Assembly: GCA_963693085.1 (NCBI GenBank)
Contig: OY856409.1
Span: forward strand, 501,922,303-501,986,302
Length of the DNA stretch: 64,000 bases
Reading direction: 5' to 3'
Source: Alisma plantago-aquatica
Taxonomy: Eukaryota; Streptophyta; Magnoliopsida; Alismatales; Alismataceae
Part shown: positions 24,327-36,700 of the stretch, piece by piece
Position numbering within the stretch: position 1 is the first letter of the stretch
How the letters are laid out: every line of letters begins with the position of its first letter
Made by a program: the position numbers and the translations under genes
Notes under the pieces: generated by a model
Told to the model about the DNA's origin: nothing
Databases searched by the model: none
What the model saw: only the letters and a program-made list of their open reading frames with translations

Positions 24327-24891
24327 AAAAGGAGGAGGGAGGTAGGTGAGGGGTGATGTGTCAACACCTAAAGGCACCAAAGGGACACTTTTTGTGGCAA
24401 CACATCCTACTATCACAAAGATAGCGAGGTGTTACATGAAAACGTGCACAAATCACCATAACCACAGATTACCAAAAACACGGGCTAATTAAAACCGATT
24501 GCAGAAAGCAAAAAAACCAAGAAACTATTACATTTCGATCCACATCCTGCAAGGAAACGGTTATATAAACATTTACAAAATCCTGACACATGTCCACAGC
24601 TTAGGAGATCATCTGTCAAGCTATCACATGAGTTCATCACCTATTTACATACATAACGGCCCACATCCGGCCAGCAGCAGGATATACAAACATCAATGGC
24701 TACACATCGTGAAACAACGTCAAAACGCTCCCAAGGACCTGAGAGTACATGGATGACTCTAGAGTCTACTACAAAACAACTAAAACAACAACATGTCCAT
24801 CTCTTGCCTTCTACTGCAATTCTTGCTGCTCGGCTGCAACCCCACGGCCACCACCACGTCTAGCTCGAACACATAAAAAGTTTACAAACCA

Positions 24892-24921
24892 GCGGGGTGA
24901 GACACACAGTCCCAGCGAGAA
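24892..24921 (-). promoter_or_regulatory. Conserved GTCTCACCC-type block, family C (3' LTR)
   Basis: Sense strand TTTCTCGCTGGGACTGTG then TGTCTCACCCCGCTGG. The same block is in the 5' LTR at 34255-34285. Confidence 0.6.
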
Positions 24922-25649
24922 ACATAACTCCCCACCAAAACTATAAAACCAAAAGAAGATTAAAGAAATAATAGCAGATGACTGAGAAAGGTATAACAAG
25001 AGCAGTCTATATAGAAAAGCTATTAATACCATCAAGCTTACCAGATGTATGGAAGGCATATCACCACCTATCTCTTTATGGAACATGATTGACAAGATAA
25101 GGTTTATAAGATCTTACTACATAACATAAGGGACGTATAAGCAACTGCACGTATAACAAGATTAACTACCCAAGCAAGGCCTCAACCAATGTTCCGTATT
25201 TTGCCTTAAGCTGTAAATACTATTCGGCTAGATTACATATTATTATGCCCTGATGAAGTGAGTCGTACCGCTCAGATCCAACCGACGGCTGCGAAACCCA
25301 GAGTCGGTGCCATACAAGGTCAATGGAAGAGTTGGACTCCACGACCTCCCACCTCGTGGCCAGTGCACGAGTACAACAAAAGCAGGACCACAGTCTCATT
25401 CTTAAGTGGCCTCAGCCATAAGGTCAACTCCCATAGGCTACCCTCTGCCTAGACCGCCTCGGTACAGGTCTCGGCGCTAGTGAAACTAAGCCACAAGCAT
25501 GTTCATCGTGCTCTGATCCATGAACGCATTCATGCTCCCATATCACATATCCTAAACCATGGGCCTGTTCACCATGCTCTTCACATATCCCGAGTCTGCA
25601 ACCGCAGCTGCACTTGAATCCTCACTATTTTAGGCTAGGAGAAACCTCA

Positions 25650-25665
25650 CATATTCAACAATATG
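25650..25665 (-). other. Conserved LTR hairpin, family C (3' LTR)
   Basis: CATATTCAACAATATG: 6-bp stem, loop CAAC. The 5' LTR copy at 35045-35062 extends to a 7-bp stem (GCATATT with AATATGC). An adjacent GGGTTAACCC palindrome lies about 10 bases away. Confidence 0.6.
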
Positions 25666-26569
25666 CGCTCCGGGTTAACCCGCACGAGAACCCGTTTCAC
25701 CATCACCAGCTCCTGACGATGATGGATGTATGACCAGGGCAAACTACATGATATGTTCCACTGTGATTAGTTAGTATATTTAATATGGATTGCAAGATTT
25801 GAACAAGTTGTATAACATGAAAACAAGAACAAGAATAAATAACATGAAACTCAACATCATGCTTTTACTGTCATCAACATCATCCTTATCCATCACAAGG
25901 ATCCAACATTACATGTTACCACTTGGCCTCTTTCCAACCATCCAGATCCATCTCAAGGATCATCACATTGCCATGGGATCTCAATCCCTCATCACATAGT
26001 GCCACTACCTCTCAAGGCTTACATCATCACCATGGGATAACAATCCTAGATCATCATCAGAGGATAGCACCTCATCAAGGCACTTTAGCCAAACTCAGGT
26101 CCTCATATCAAAACACATCATGCATGTTATCTCATCATCAAGAGTAACCATCAGAGCAGTGTTACTCAAACATATATACCTCATAGCCCCTTACCTGGCT
26201 ATGCATCTGTATGAAACACCTGCATGGTTAGTATGCATAATCATCATGGATTAACAGAAAGATCATATTATTGATATAGGGCAACATTGATGATTATATT
26301 CTTTTCCATTCATGCCTCAACCTGTGACCACAGACATAGGCCACATCATCATGCGAGACATCTTATATACTTATCATTTACTCATCATTATACATATCAT
26401 TCCAGATGATCATAAACACATGTAAAGTCATGTGCAATTACATAGATATAATCTACTACCTCAATTACTATCAAGCATATCAAGGGTCATCATCATAAGC
26501 CCAAACGTGTTTGCATAAGCAAGAACTAGCATACGGTTTTTCAAAAGGAACAAGACCCTCACTAAAGTA

Positions 26570-27660
26570 CCCACTACCTTCACAAGAAGTGTGACGGGTA
26601 GGGCACCCTCACAGAAGATAGTATTGGGCAGGGTACTTTCCCAAATCGTCCAACACTACAAACACATAACGATCAAGCAAACCAGCCGCATATCGGCCAA
26701 GCACTCAACAAGGGTGTCGTGCTAACTTAGGGTGTATCGTGTAACACTGTGTCGTGCACCTCATGTATCGGGCATCCAAAGCATAATGACCACCACTAGG
26801 ATAACGTGCAACTCAGCCCAAGGGCGTGTCGTGCAAGGTGTAACGTGCAACAGGGTATCGTGCAATGTCCATCATGTGTCGTGCATCACCATGATGCCAT
26901 GATGCCCAGCACGCAACTAACCACTGAGCCCCATATCGTCCAAAGGTGAAACGAGCACTAGAGCCAGGCGTGTCGTGCAACCAACTTCTAACGGTCAACT
27001 AGGGCGTGCAGCTCAGCCAAAGAGGTATATCGTGCAATTGTGTGTTGCGCACTAGGGATATCGGGCAGCACACCCACAACAAGGCATAATGCCCAAGGGT
27101 GTAACTCAGCCTGTCGTTAACCAGCCTACCCATGATCTATCGGCCGACACAATGCAAAGACTGAGGTGTGACGCCCATCACAAGGTCAGCCCACAACGCC
27201 CCCCGTAACATACAACATGTAACAACACTGAGCAACCACCTGAGCTAGGCGTACTGGGCAGGATACTCAACCAGGTGTGACGCCCGACACACAAGGATAA
27301 CAACCAACATTCTACTCATCTAGGTATAACGACCAGGGCACAACCTCAAATGACAACAAGAAAAGCATGTCGTCCAGCTAGCTAACCTCATCTATCGACC
27401 AACACACAAGGCCAGGGTCAGGGGAGACACCCACCACAGAACTAGCTAGCAAAGCTTCACAACATCAAGGTCTAACGAGGTTAAGTGTGTCGGGCAGGGT
27501 ACTTATCATGGTGTGACGCCCGACACAACAAGGCAGGAACCAGGTGTGTGATGCCCGACACAACACCACAACATAATGACCAAGGCTCTAGGCCAAAGAG
27601 GGATATCGGGCAGCATCACCACCAACCCCATATCGGGCAAGATGCAACCCAACAAGGTCA
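26570..27660. repeat. TRTCGKGCA motif array of family C (3' LTR)
   Basis: Some 30-40 imperfect copies of a motif of about 12 bases, such as TATCGTGCAA, TGTCGTGCA, TATCGGGCA, TAACGACC and GTGACGCCC, spaced about 30 bases apart. Many copies show TG or CA in place of the central CG. A matching array is at 35950-37020 in the 5' LTR. Confidence 0.75.
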
Positions 27661-28085
27661 TCCTCAACCTCAAGCACAAGGGGCACAAAACCCTAAAGGA
27701 TCAAGAAGATGGCTCACCTCTCAACAACCAAGAGAGAGAGGTCTTGCACACTTCTTATCACCAATCAGGCAACACAAAGAACAACTCTAACAAAGGTCTA
27801 CAACCACTACAAAGCTCACCTCTCGAATCCATGGTGAGAGAAGGGTGTTGCTCAAGAAACTAGAACACAAGCTCACCTCTCAACTTAAACGAGAGATGAG
27901 TATTGCCCTTATTAATAGAGTTTAAGCTCACTTCTCAAGACCAAGGAGGGAGACAGGTGTTTCTCAATAAGAAACCCTAGAACAAGGTTCGGCCAACAAG
28001 AAGCAACTAAGCAAGAAACCAAACTAGCAACATACATAGTCGATATGATCATAAGAAGCATAAAAGAAGGTAGTGTAGTTAGGGT

Positions 28086-28107
28086 TAGGAGTTATGTAAC
28101 CCGCCTT
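28086..28107 (-). promoter_or_regulatory. Conserved GGCGGGTT block, family C (3' LTR)
   Basis: Sense strand TTAAGGCGGGTTACATAACT. The 5' LTR copy at 37468-37488 is identical over this core. Confidence 0.6.
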
Positions 28108-28312
28108 AAGCAAGCTCCAATCTCCTAGGTCCAAGCTCCAAGCACCACCACAAGAAGGAGAGTAGGGCACTCTAGGGTTCGGCCACCACAAGAGGAAGAA
28201 GGAGACTCCAAGGCAAGGATCAGCCACCAAGCTTGCAAAGGAAAAGGGTGTCGTACACCAAGGGAGAGGAGACTAAGGAACTAAAGGGATCCTTAGCAAG
28301 AGAAAGGAAACA

Positions 28313-28322
28313 CATATATAGG
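28313..28322 (-). promoter_or_regulatory. LTR TATA box, family C (3' LTR)
   Basis: Sense strand CCTATATATG, with a second copy at 37678-37689 in the 5' LTR, which would be the active promoter copy. Confidence 0.6.
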
Positions 28323-28933
28323 AGAGGATGGAGGAGAAACCAAGGTAAGACAAGGCAAGGTGTCGCCCACCTAGGGACACTTGTCCATGAGCAATGCCAC
28401 CACTCTAACATGCCCTAACCACATGTCCAAGGCCATTGCCACATGCAAGCATCAAGCACCAAGTGTCCACTAGTGGTGACACAAATGAGGTCAAAGAGGA
28501 TCAAAGGGTCCATGGACGACACACCTCCACACCATGGCCGACACACTCCTATGGGCGACACAACTCAGGCCGACACACACCCTGGGCGACACACCTAGGC
28601 CGACACAAGGCTCACTTGCCCGACACAAGGTCCAACCAAGCAAAGGGAAGGCACAACAAGGCCCAACAAGCTCAACCAAGCCCAAGGCAGCTCAAGCAAC
28701 GATCCCAACCCTTCCTCTCAACACAAGAGGAAGCAAGGAGAGGGAGGAACACCTCACAAGGTGACAAACTTGCCCACAAACTCTAGACTGGGTTAATTGC
28801 AAGTAGCACCTCGAGCTCTCAACAAAGCACCAACAAACCCTAATCACCACTAAAGGTGATTAGCAAGCAACTAAGCACCAGGGTTAAGCAAAGCAAATAG
28901 GATATACCCTAAACGGAGGTCAGGGTCCTTACA

Positions 28934-28947
28934 AACTAACCCTCTAC
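28934..28947 (-). other. Polypurine tract of family C element
   Basis: Sense strand GTAGAGGGTTAGTT directly before the 3' LTR. It is a modest purine tract in the right place for plus-strand priming. Confidence 0.5.
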
Positions 28948-31900
28948 AAAGGGATTTCTTCCTCGAAATCCGAAGGAAAAAGAGAGGGATACTTCCTCCT
29001 CATCTCTTCCTCAAGCTCCCACGTGGCTTCCTCAATGCCACGACGATACCAAAGAACCTTGACCAGAACCAGGTCCTTCCTCTTCAGCTTCTTAACTCTC
29101 TTATCAAGGATCATCACAGGACCTTCCTCATAGGTCACATATTCATCAAGATCAACTTGGACTGGCTGTATCATTATTCCTGTATCTGGATGACTTTTCT
29201 TCATCATACTGACATGGAACACTGGGTGCAACCTGTGCAACTCTGGCGGTAGCTCTAACTCATAGGCTACCTTGCCCATACATGCTATGACTGGGTATGG
29301 CCCCATATATCTGGGTGCTATCTTACCCTTCCGGCCAAACCTTAGCACACCTTTCCACGACGAGACTTTAAGATACACTTTGTCTCCTACTCGGAACTCT
29401 AAAGGTCGTCGGCGATTGTCTGCGTATGACTTCTGCCTGTCCTATGCCGTTTTCAACTGTTGTTGTATCACTTTGATCTTTTCTGTTGTCTGTTGTACTA
29501 ACTCAGGACCCAGAAGCTGATATTCACTAGACTCATACCAACATAACAGAGATCTGCACTTCCTGCCATATAAGGCCTCATAAGGAGCCATGTTAATGCT
29601 CCGCTGATAAATGTTGTTGTAGGCAAACTCTATCAAACTAAGATGTATGTCCCAACTATCTAGGAACTGCAAAACACAGGCCCGAAGGAGATCCTCCAAA
29701 GTCTAAATAGTCCTCTCAGACTGTCCATCTGTCTGCGGGTGGAAGGCGGTACTAAACCTCAACTGTGTTCCCAACGCTTTGTGCAACTGTTCCCAGAAAC
29801 GACTCATGAATTGTGGACCTCTGTCGGAAACTATCCTTAGAGGCACACCGTGCAACCGCACTATCTCATGTATGTATACTCGAGCAAGCTTCCCAGATGT
29901 ATATGTTGTCTTTACAGGTATGAAATGGGCAGACTTCGTCAATCTATCCATTATCACCCAAATGGAATCATGATTCCTAGTTGTCCTGGGCAGACCAACT
30001 ACGAAATCCATGGTTATATGATCACATTTCCACTGCGGTATCGGTAGGGGTTGTAACGTACCTGCCAGATTTTGATGCTCATCCTTGACTTGCTGACATA
30101 TCGCACATGTAGCCACAAACTCTGCTACATATTTCTTCAAATCGGGCCACCAATACAAGTCCTTTAGACTATGATACATGTTGGTGACTCCTGGATGCAT
30201 AGAATACATCGACGTGTGTGCTTTTTCGCGCACTAGCTTCCTTAGATCATCTGCATTGGGAACCACCATCCTATCTCGGTAGCAAACTTGTCCATCCTTG
30301 GACTCATGGAACCCATCACACTTTTCGTTGCCAAAATCTGATCTGATCAACTGCACTGCATCATCTGCTTGTTGTGCATCATTGATTTGTTGTCTCAGCA
30401 TAGGCTTGACTTTCATATGTGCTAAAAGTCCAGCTAACAAGGAAACCTCCATATGCATATTCATCTGTCGCAAGGAAACAAGCATATCTCATCTATGGCA
30501 TACTAAGGAACTCAACTGTGCCTTCTTTGTAGAAAGAGAAGAAGACTTTTGGCTAAGTGCATCAACTACCACATTCGCCTTACCAGGATGATACTCGATG
30601 GTGCAGTCGTAATCATTGATTAGTTCCATCCATCGGCGTTGTCGCATGCCTAACTCATTATGTGAAAAGATATACTTCAGATTCTTATGATCCGTAAAGA
30701 TCTGACACACTTCCCTGTAAAGATAGTGTCTCCAAATCTTTAACGCATGAACCACCGCTTCCAACTCCAAATCATGAGTCGGATAGTTCTCATGTTTCTT
30801 AAGCTGTCATGAAGCAAAAGAAACCACATGGTCTTCCTGCATCAGCAAACAACCTAAACCTTTCTTGGAAGCATCACAAAAAACAACATAGCCCTTCCCA
30901 GGCTCTGGTAGGACTAACACTGGAGCACTAGTCAACATTTCCTTCAAACTTTAGAAAGCTTACTGACAATGATCATCCCAGACAAAAGGTACATTCTTTC
31001 TAGTCAACCTTGTCATTGGCAATGCAATCACATTGAAGTCCTTGATAAACCTTCTGTAGTAACCTGCTAGACCCAGGAAACTACGAACTTCTGTCAGTGT
31101 CTTCGGCTGCTCCCATTCTGCAACAGACTCCACCTTCTTAGGGTCCACCTTAACTCCTTCTACAGATATTACGTGGCCCAAGAAAGTCACTTCCTCCAAC
31201 CAGAACTCACACTTACTGAACTTGTCATACAACTGATGTTGGCCAAGAAGAGTCAACGCTAGCTGAAGATGTCGCTCATGCTCTTGCCTATCCCGACTAT
31301 AGATCAAGATGTCATCTATAAAGACTACAACAAACTGATCTAGAAATGGACGGAACACTCTCTTCATCAAATCCATGAAAGCAGCAGGTGCATTGGTTAG
31401 CCCAAATGACATAACCACAAACTCGAAGTGACCATACCTCGTCCTGAAAGAGGACTTCAGTATGTCATCCGCCTTAATCTTCAGCTGATGATATCCAGAC
31501 CGTAGATCGATCTTTGAAAACACTGTAGCGCCATGTAACTGATCGAACAGATCATCTATCCTTGGCAACGGGTACTTGTTCTTGATCGTGACTTTGTTCA
31601 ACTGGCGGTAATCTATACATAACCGCATCGATCCATCCTTCTTCTTAACAAACAACATTGGAGCACCCCAAGGAGACGTACTCAGTCAGATGAAACCTCT
31701 CTCTAAAAACTCTTGCAACTGCTTCTTAAGCTCTCCCATCTCCACTGGAGCCATCCTATACGGTGTCTGTACAACTGGTTGTGTTCTTGGGACCAGATTG
31801 ATCTCAAAATCAATCTCTCGGGGTGGAGGAACACCGGGGAACTCATCAGGAAACACGTCCGCAAACTCTCGGACAACCGTCACCTCCTCAAGGCTAGGAC

Positions 31901-33629
31901 CTTTCGCCTTGGTGTCCACAACGTGAGCTAAGAACTCCTTACATCCTTGTCGTAGCAACTTTTCTATCACCATAGCTGATACAAGACACGTCATAAGAAT
32001 CTTCCTATCTCCTTGGAAGACCCACTTCTCTCCATCATCATCAAACACAGCTTGCTTGGAACCAGAGTCCAAAACAACCTTATACTTCTCTAAGGTATCC
32101 ATCCCAAGGATCACATCGAAACCATGCATATCAAGTGGTATAAGATCCACTTGTATGATGTGTCCTGAAAAAGATAAGACAAAAGATGGACACTTTTCTC
32201 AAAGTATCGAGGAACCATCAAGAGGGGTTTCTAATAACAAGCTATCATTCTTACAACTAATAGGTAAACGACAGTTCTCAAGCATACTATAGGCGATAAA
32301 AGAGTGTGTAGCACCCGGGTCAACCAGAACAGCTATAAAGCAAGAAGAAGACATATCAGAATGAAATAACTCCATCTGACCTGCCACCACTCACGGGTTG
32401 ACTATCGCCTCCGGCTGACTCATAGCATAGAATCGAGCCATTACTTGTTGTCCACATCCTCTGCTTCCTTGAGAAGACGATCTTGCTTGCGACGCTGGAC
32501 CGCGTCCTCGCCCTATGATACTAGTGGGTTGTTGTATATCTAACCCTCGTTGATTCTACCTTGGCTGTTGTGTCACTTCAACATCTCTATTTGGGCAGTT
32601 GAACCTGAAATGCCCAATCTGACCACAAAGATGGCATGACCTATCTTCAAACTATGGCCTAGATGGCCCTGTCACTGCCACAGAAGCTGTACTATGTGCC
32701 TTTGATGGTGAAGAAACATAACCTCTTCCCTTACTCAGAGACCACAGTGACGGTACACTAGAACCTCTCATCACGGAAGGTGCTGAAATCCTTAGCTTCT
32801 TGAAGCCACCAAACCTCCATCCCTGGAACTGAGCATGCCTCTTCTTAGACATGGATTCTCTTTTCTCCCTTACTGATCGTTCAATCCTCCAGATAGATTC
32901 CACAAACATAGCAAACCGCTCACGGTTCTCCAACGCAGAAACAGGTGTTGTCAGCTCAGCACTCAGACCCTTCTCAAAATGTCTGATTCGCTCGTCATCT
33001 GTTGCCGCCATGTGAGGATAAAACCTCAAAAAGTCCATGAACTTGGCCTCGTACTTGGTGATGTTCATTGTTCCTTGGTGCAGGCACTCGAACTGATTGA
33101 TCTTCTCATCCAGATACATCTTCGGAAAGTATATGCTGACGAACTCGCACCGAAAAACTTCCCAACCGATCACCTCACTGGGTCGTTTCTCCTCCTCGAT
33201 GGTCCACCAGTGACCAGCACTACCTATCAAAAGGTAGACAGCGTGCTTTACTTTGTCTGCTTCGAGGATGTCAAGGATCCGGAAAGTTTTCTGAAGACTT
33301 GTCAGCCACAGATCTGCATCCGTTGGATCATCCGTTCCAGCATAATTCGATGCTCCGACTCGGCGAAGCTGCTTAAAGGTCTTCCCAATACCCGTTGTTT
33401 TACCATTGGGAGCATGTGCTCTTAGCGGAGGCACTGGAAATCTCTCTACCATGAGATTCATCGTAGCCATCATCTGCCCCATAAGCTGTTGATAGGCAAG
33501 GTTTTCGAAAATGGCTGGGTCAGGTTGGGGGACCTCAGGCACCCGATCTCCATGTGCCTGCCCTATAGCTCCATCAACTGATGCAGCATCGCTATTCTTA
33601 GCAGCATGTTCTTCATGGTTTCCAGACAT
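28944..33629 (-). pseudogene. Family C gag-pol polyprotein with chromodomain, 11 nonsense codons
   Basis: From the ATG at 33629 the frame runs 1,561 codons plus stop with no indel; all parts share one frame. Seen in order: gag with a retrotransposon gag domain (codons about 90-270), an intact CCHC knuckle CHLCGQIGHFRFNC (about 332-345), aspartic protease DPGATHSF (437, usually D-S/T-G), reverse transcriptase with motif [11 protein letters not shown] (Asp 708) and FIDD (772-773), RNase H (about 915-1030), integrase zinc finger (HPGV...CAIC) and D1208, D1269, E1305 spaced as D,D35E, then a chromodomain at about 1498-1550. In the family this makes the capsid, cuts itself, copies RNA to DNA and inserts it, with the chromodomain guiding it to chromatin. 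Stops lie at 32652, 32556, 32391, 32199, 31686, 30960, 30951, 30807, 30489, 29703 and 29442 (left base). Catalytic residues look intact, so this copy is silenced by nonsense codons alone. Confidence 0.93.
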
Positions 33630-33738
33630 CTTGGCTTTTCTTCCGCTGAGGGCAGAAGAAGATGGTAAGAAAACATGGAAAATGCACAACAACAGACACA
33701 ACCTAGTCCTAAATCCATGTAGACTCAGCGAACCTAGA

Positions 33739-33750
33739 GCTCTGATACCA
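33739..33750 (-). other. Primer binding site of family C element
   Basis: Sense strand TGGTATCAGAGC, an exact match to the usual initiator tRNA-Met site, 5 bases after the end of the 5' LTR. It fixes the left edge of that LTR at 33756. Confidence 0.9.
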
Positions 33751-33755
33751 TAACT

Positions 33756-36700
33756 TGTGACAACACATCCCACTATCACATAGATAGCGAGGTGTTACGC
33801 GAAAACGTGCGAAAATCAAAATAACCACAGATTACCAAAAACACGGGCTAATTAAAACTGATTATAAAAAGTAGAAAAACCAAGAAACTATTACATTCCG
33901 ATCCACATCCTACAAGGAAACGGTTATATAAACATTTACAAAATCCTGACACATGTCCACAGCTTAGGAGATCAGCTGTCAAGCTATCACATGAGTTCAT
34001 CACCTGTTTACATACATAACGGCCCACATCTGGCCAGCAGCAGGATATACAAATATCAACGGCTGCACATCGTGAAACAATGTCAAAATGCTCCCAAGGA
34101 CCTGAGAGTATAGGGATGACTCTAGACTCTACTACAAAACAACCAAAACAGCAGCATGTCCATCTCTTGCCTTCTACTACTCTTCTTGCTGCTTGGCCGC
34201 TACCCTGCGACTACCACCACGTCTAGCTCGAACACCTAAAAAGGTTACAAACCAGCGGGGTGAGACACACAGTCCCAGTGAGAAACATAACTCCCCGCCA
34301 AAACTATAAAACTAAAAGAAGATTAAAGAAATAACAGCAGATGACTGAGAAAGGTATAACCAGAGCAGTCTATATAGAAAAGCTATTCATACCATCAAGC
34401 TTACCAGATGTACAAAAGGCATATCACCACCTATCTCTTTTTTTTTTGAAGTTTATCACCACTTATCTTTTTATGGAACATGATTAACAAGATAAGATTT
34501 ATAAGATCTTCCTACATAACATAAGGGACGTATAAGCAACTACATGTATAATAATATTAAATACCTAAGAAAGGACTCAACCAATGTTCCGTGTTTTGCC
34601 TTAAGCAGTAAATACTATTCGGTTGGATTACGTATTATTATGCCCTGAGGAAGTGAGCCGTACCGCTCAGATCCAACCAACGGCTGCGAAACCCAGAACT
34701 GGTTCCATACAAGGTCAATGGAAGAGCCAGACTCCATGACCTCCCACATCGTGGTCAGTGCATGAGTACAACACAAGCAGGACCGCAGTCTCATGCTTAA
34801 GTGGCCTCAGCCACAAGGTCAGCTCCCGCAGGCTACCCTCTGCCTAGCCCGCCTCTAGTAGAGGTCTCGACACTAGTGAAACTGAGCCACATGCATTTTC
34901 ACCGTGCTCTGAGCCATGAATGCATTCATGCTCCCTTATCACATATCCTCATCCATGGGCCTATTCACCACGCTCTTTACATATCCCGAGTCTGCAACCG
35001 CAGCTGCACTCAAATCCTCACTATTTTAGGCTAGGAGAAACCTCGCATATTCAACAATATGCGCTCCGGGTTAACCCGCAGGAGAACCCATTTCACCATC
35101 ACCAGCTCCTGACGATTATGGATCTATGGCCAGGGCAAACTACATGATATGTTCCACTGTGATTAGTTAGTATATTTTATATGGATTGCAAGATGCAACC
35201 AAGTTGTATAACATGCAAACAAGAACAAGAATAAATAACATGAAACTCAACATCATGATTTTATTGTCATCAATGTCATCCTGATCCATCACAAGGATCC
35301 AACATTACGTGTTACCACTTGGCCTCTTGCCAACCATCCAAATGCATCTCAAGGATCATCACATTGCCATGGGATCTCAATCCCTCATCACATAGTGCCA
35401 CTACCTCTCAAGGCTTACATCATCACCATGGGATAGCAATCCCAGATCATCATCAGAGGATAACACCTCATCAAGGAACTTTATCCAAACTCAGGTCCTC
35501 ATATCAAAACACATCATGCATGTTATCTCATCATCAAGAGTAACCATCAGAGCAGTGTTACTCAAACATATATACCTCATAACCCCTTACCTGGCTATGC
35601 ATCTGTATGAAACACCTGCATGGTTAGTATGCATAATCATCATGGATTAATAAAAAGATCATATTATAGATATAGGGCAACATTGATGATTATATGCTTT
35701 ACCATTCATGCCTCAACCTGTGACCACAGACATAGGCCATATCATCATGCAAGGCATCTTATATACTTATCATTTACTCAGAATTATACATATCATTCCA
35801 GATGATCATAAACACATGTAAAGTCATGTCAATTTACATAGATATAATCTACTATCTCAATTACTATCAAGCATATCAAGGGTCATCATCATAAGCCCAA
35901 ACGTGTTTGCATAAGCAAGAACTAGCATACAGTTTTTTGAAAGGAACAAGACCCTCACTAAAAGTACCCACTACCCTCACAAGAAGTGTGATGGGTAAGG
36001 CACCCTCACAGAAGATAGTATCAGGCAGGGTACTTTCCCATATCTCCCAACACTACAAACACATAACGGTCAAGCAAACCAGCCGCATATCGGCCAAGCA
36101 CTCAGCAAGGGTATCAGGCTACCTTTGGGTGTATCGTGCACCTCATGTATCGGGCAGCCAAAGCATAACGACCACCACCAACATAACATGCAGCTCGGCC
36201 CAAGGGCGTGTCGTGCAAGGTGTAACTTGCAACAGGGTATCATGCAACGTCCATCATGTGTCGTGCATCACCACAATGCCATGACGCCCAGCACACAGCT
36301 AACCACTGAGCCCCATATCGTCCAAAGGTGAAACGGGCACTAGAGCCAGGCGTGTCGTGCAACCAACTGCTAACGGTCAACCAGGGCGTGCAACTCAGCC
36401 AAAGAGGTATATCGTGCAACGGTGCGTCACACACTAGGGATATCGGGCAACACACCCACAACAAGGCATAACGCCCATGGGTGTAACTCAGCCTGTCGTT
36501 AAGCAGCCCACTCATGATCTATCAGCTGACACAAGGCAAAGACTGAGGTGTGATGCTTGTCACAAGGTCATCCCACAATGCCCCCCTAACGTCCAAGACG
36601 TAACAGTACTAAGCAACCACATGAACTAGGCGTGCCGGGCAGGATACTCAACCAGGTGTGACGCCCGACACACAAGGATAACGACCAACATTCTACTCAT

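Larger units (their letters stand above)
24393..28933 (-). repeat. 3' LTR of family C element
   Basis: Plus-strand edges TGTGGCAACA and GGTCCTTACA. It holds the TATA box (28313-28322), GGCGGGTT block (28086-28107), motif array (26570-27660), hairpin (25650-25665) and GTCTCACCC block (24892-24921). Confidence 0.92.

Noticed and set aside
27485..28786. Pairs of similar 60-116-codon frames at 27485-28786 and 36929-38153
   Set aside because: They lie in the two LTRs of the family C element and repeat because the LTRs repeat; no domain is visible.
32979..33425. 148-codon plus-strand frame inside the family C element
   Set aside because: Antisense shadow of the gag coding region.
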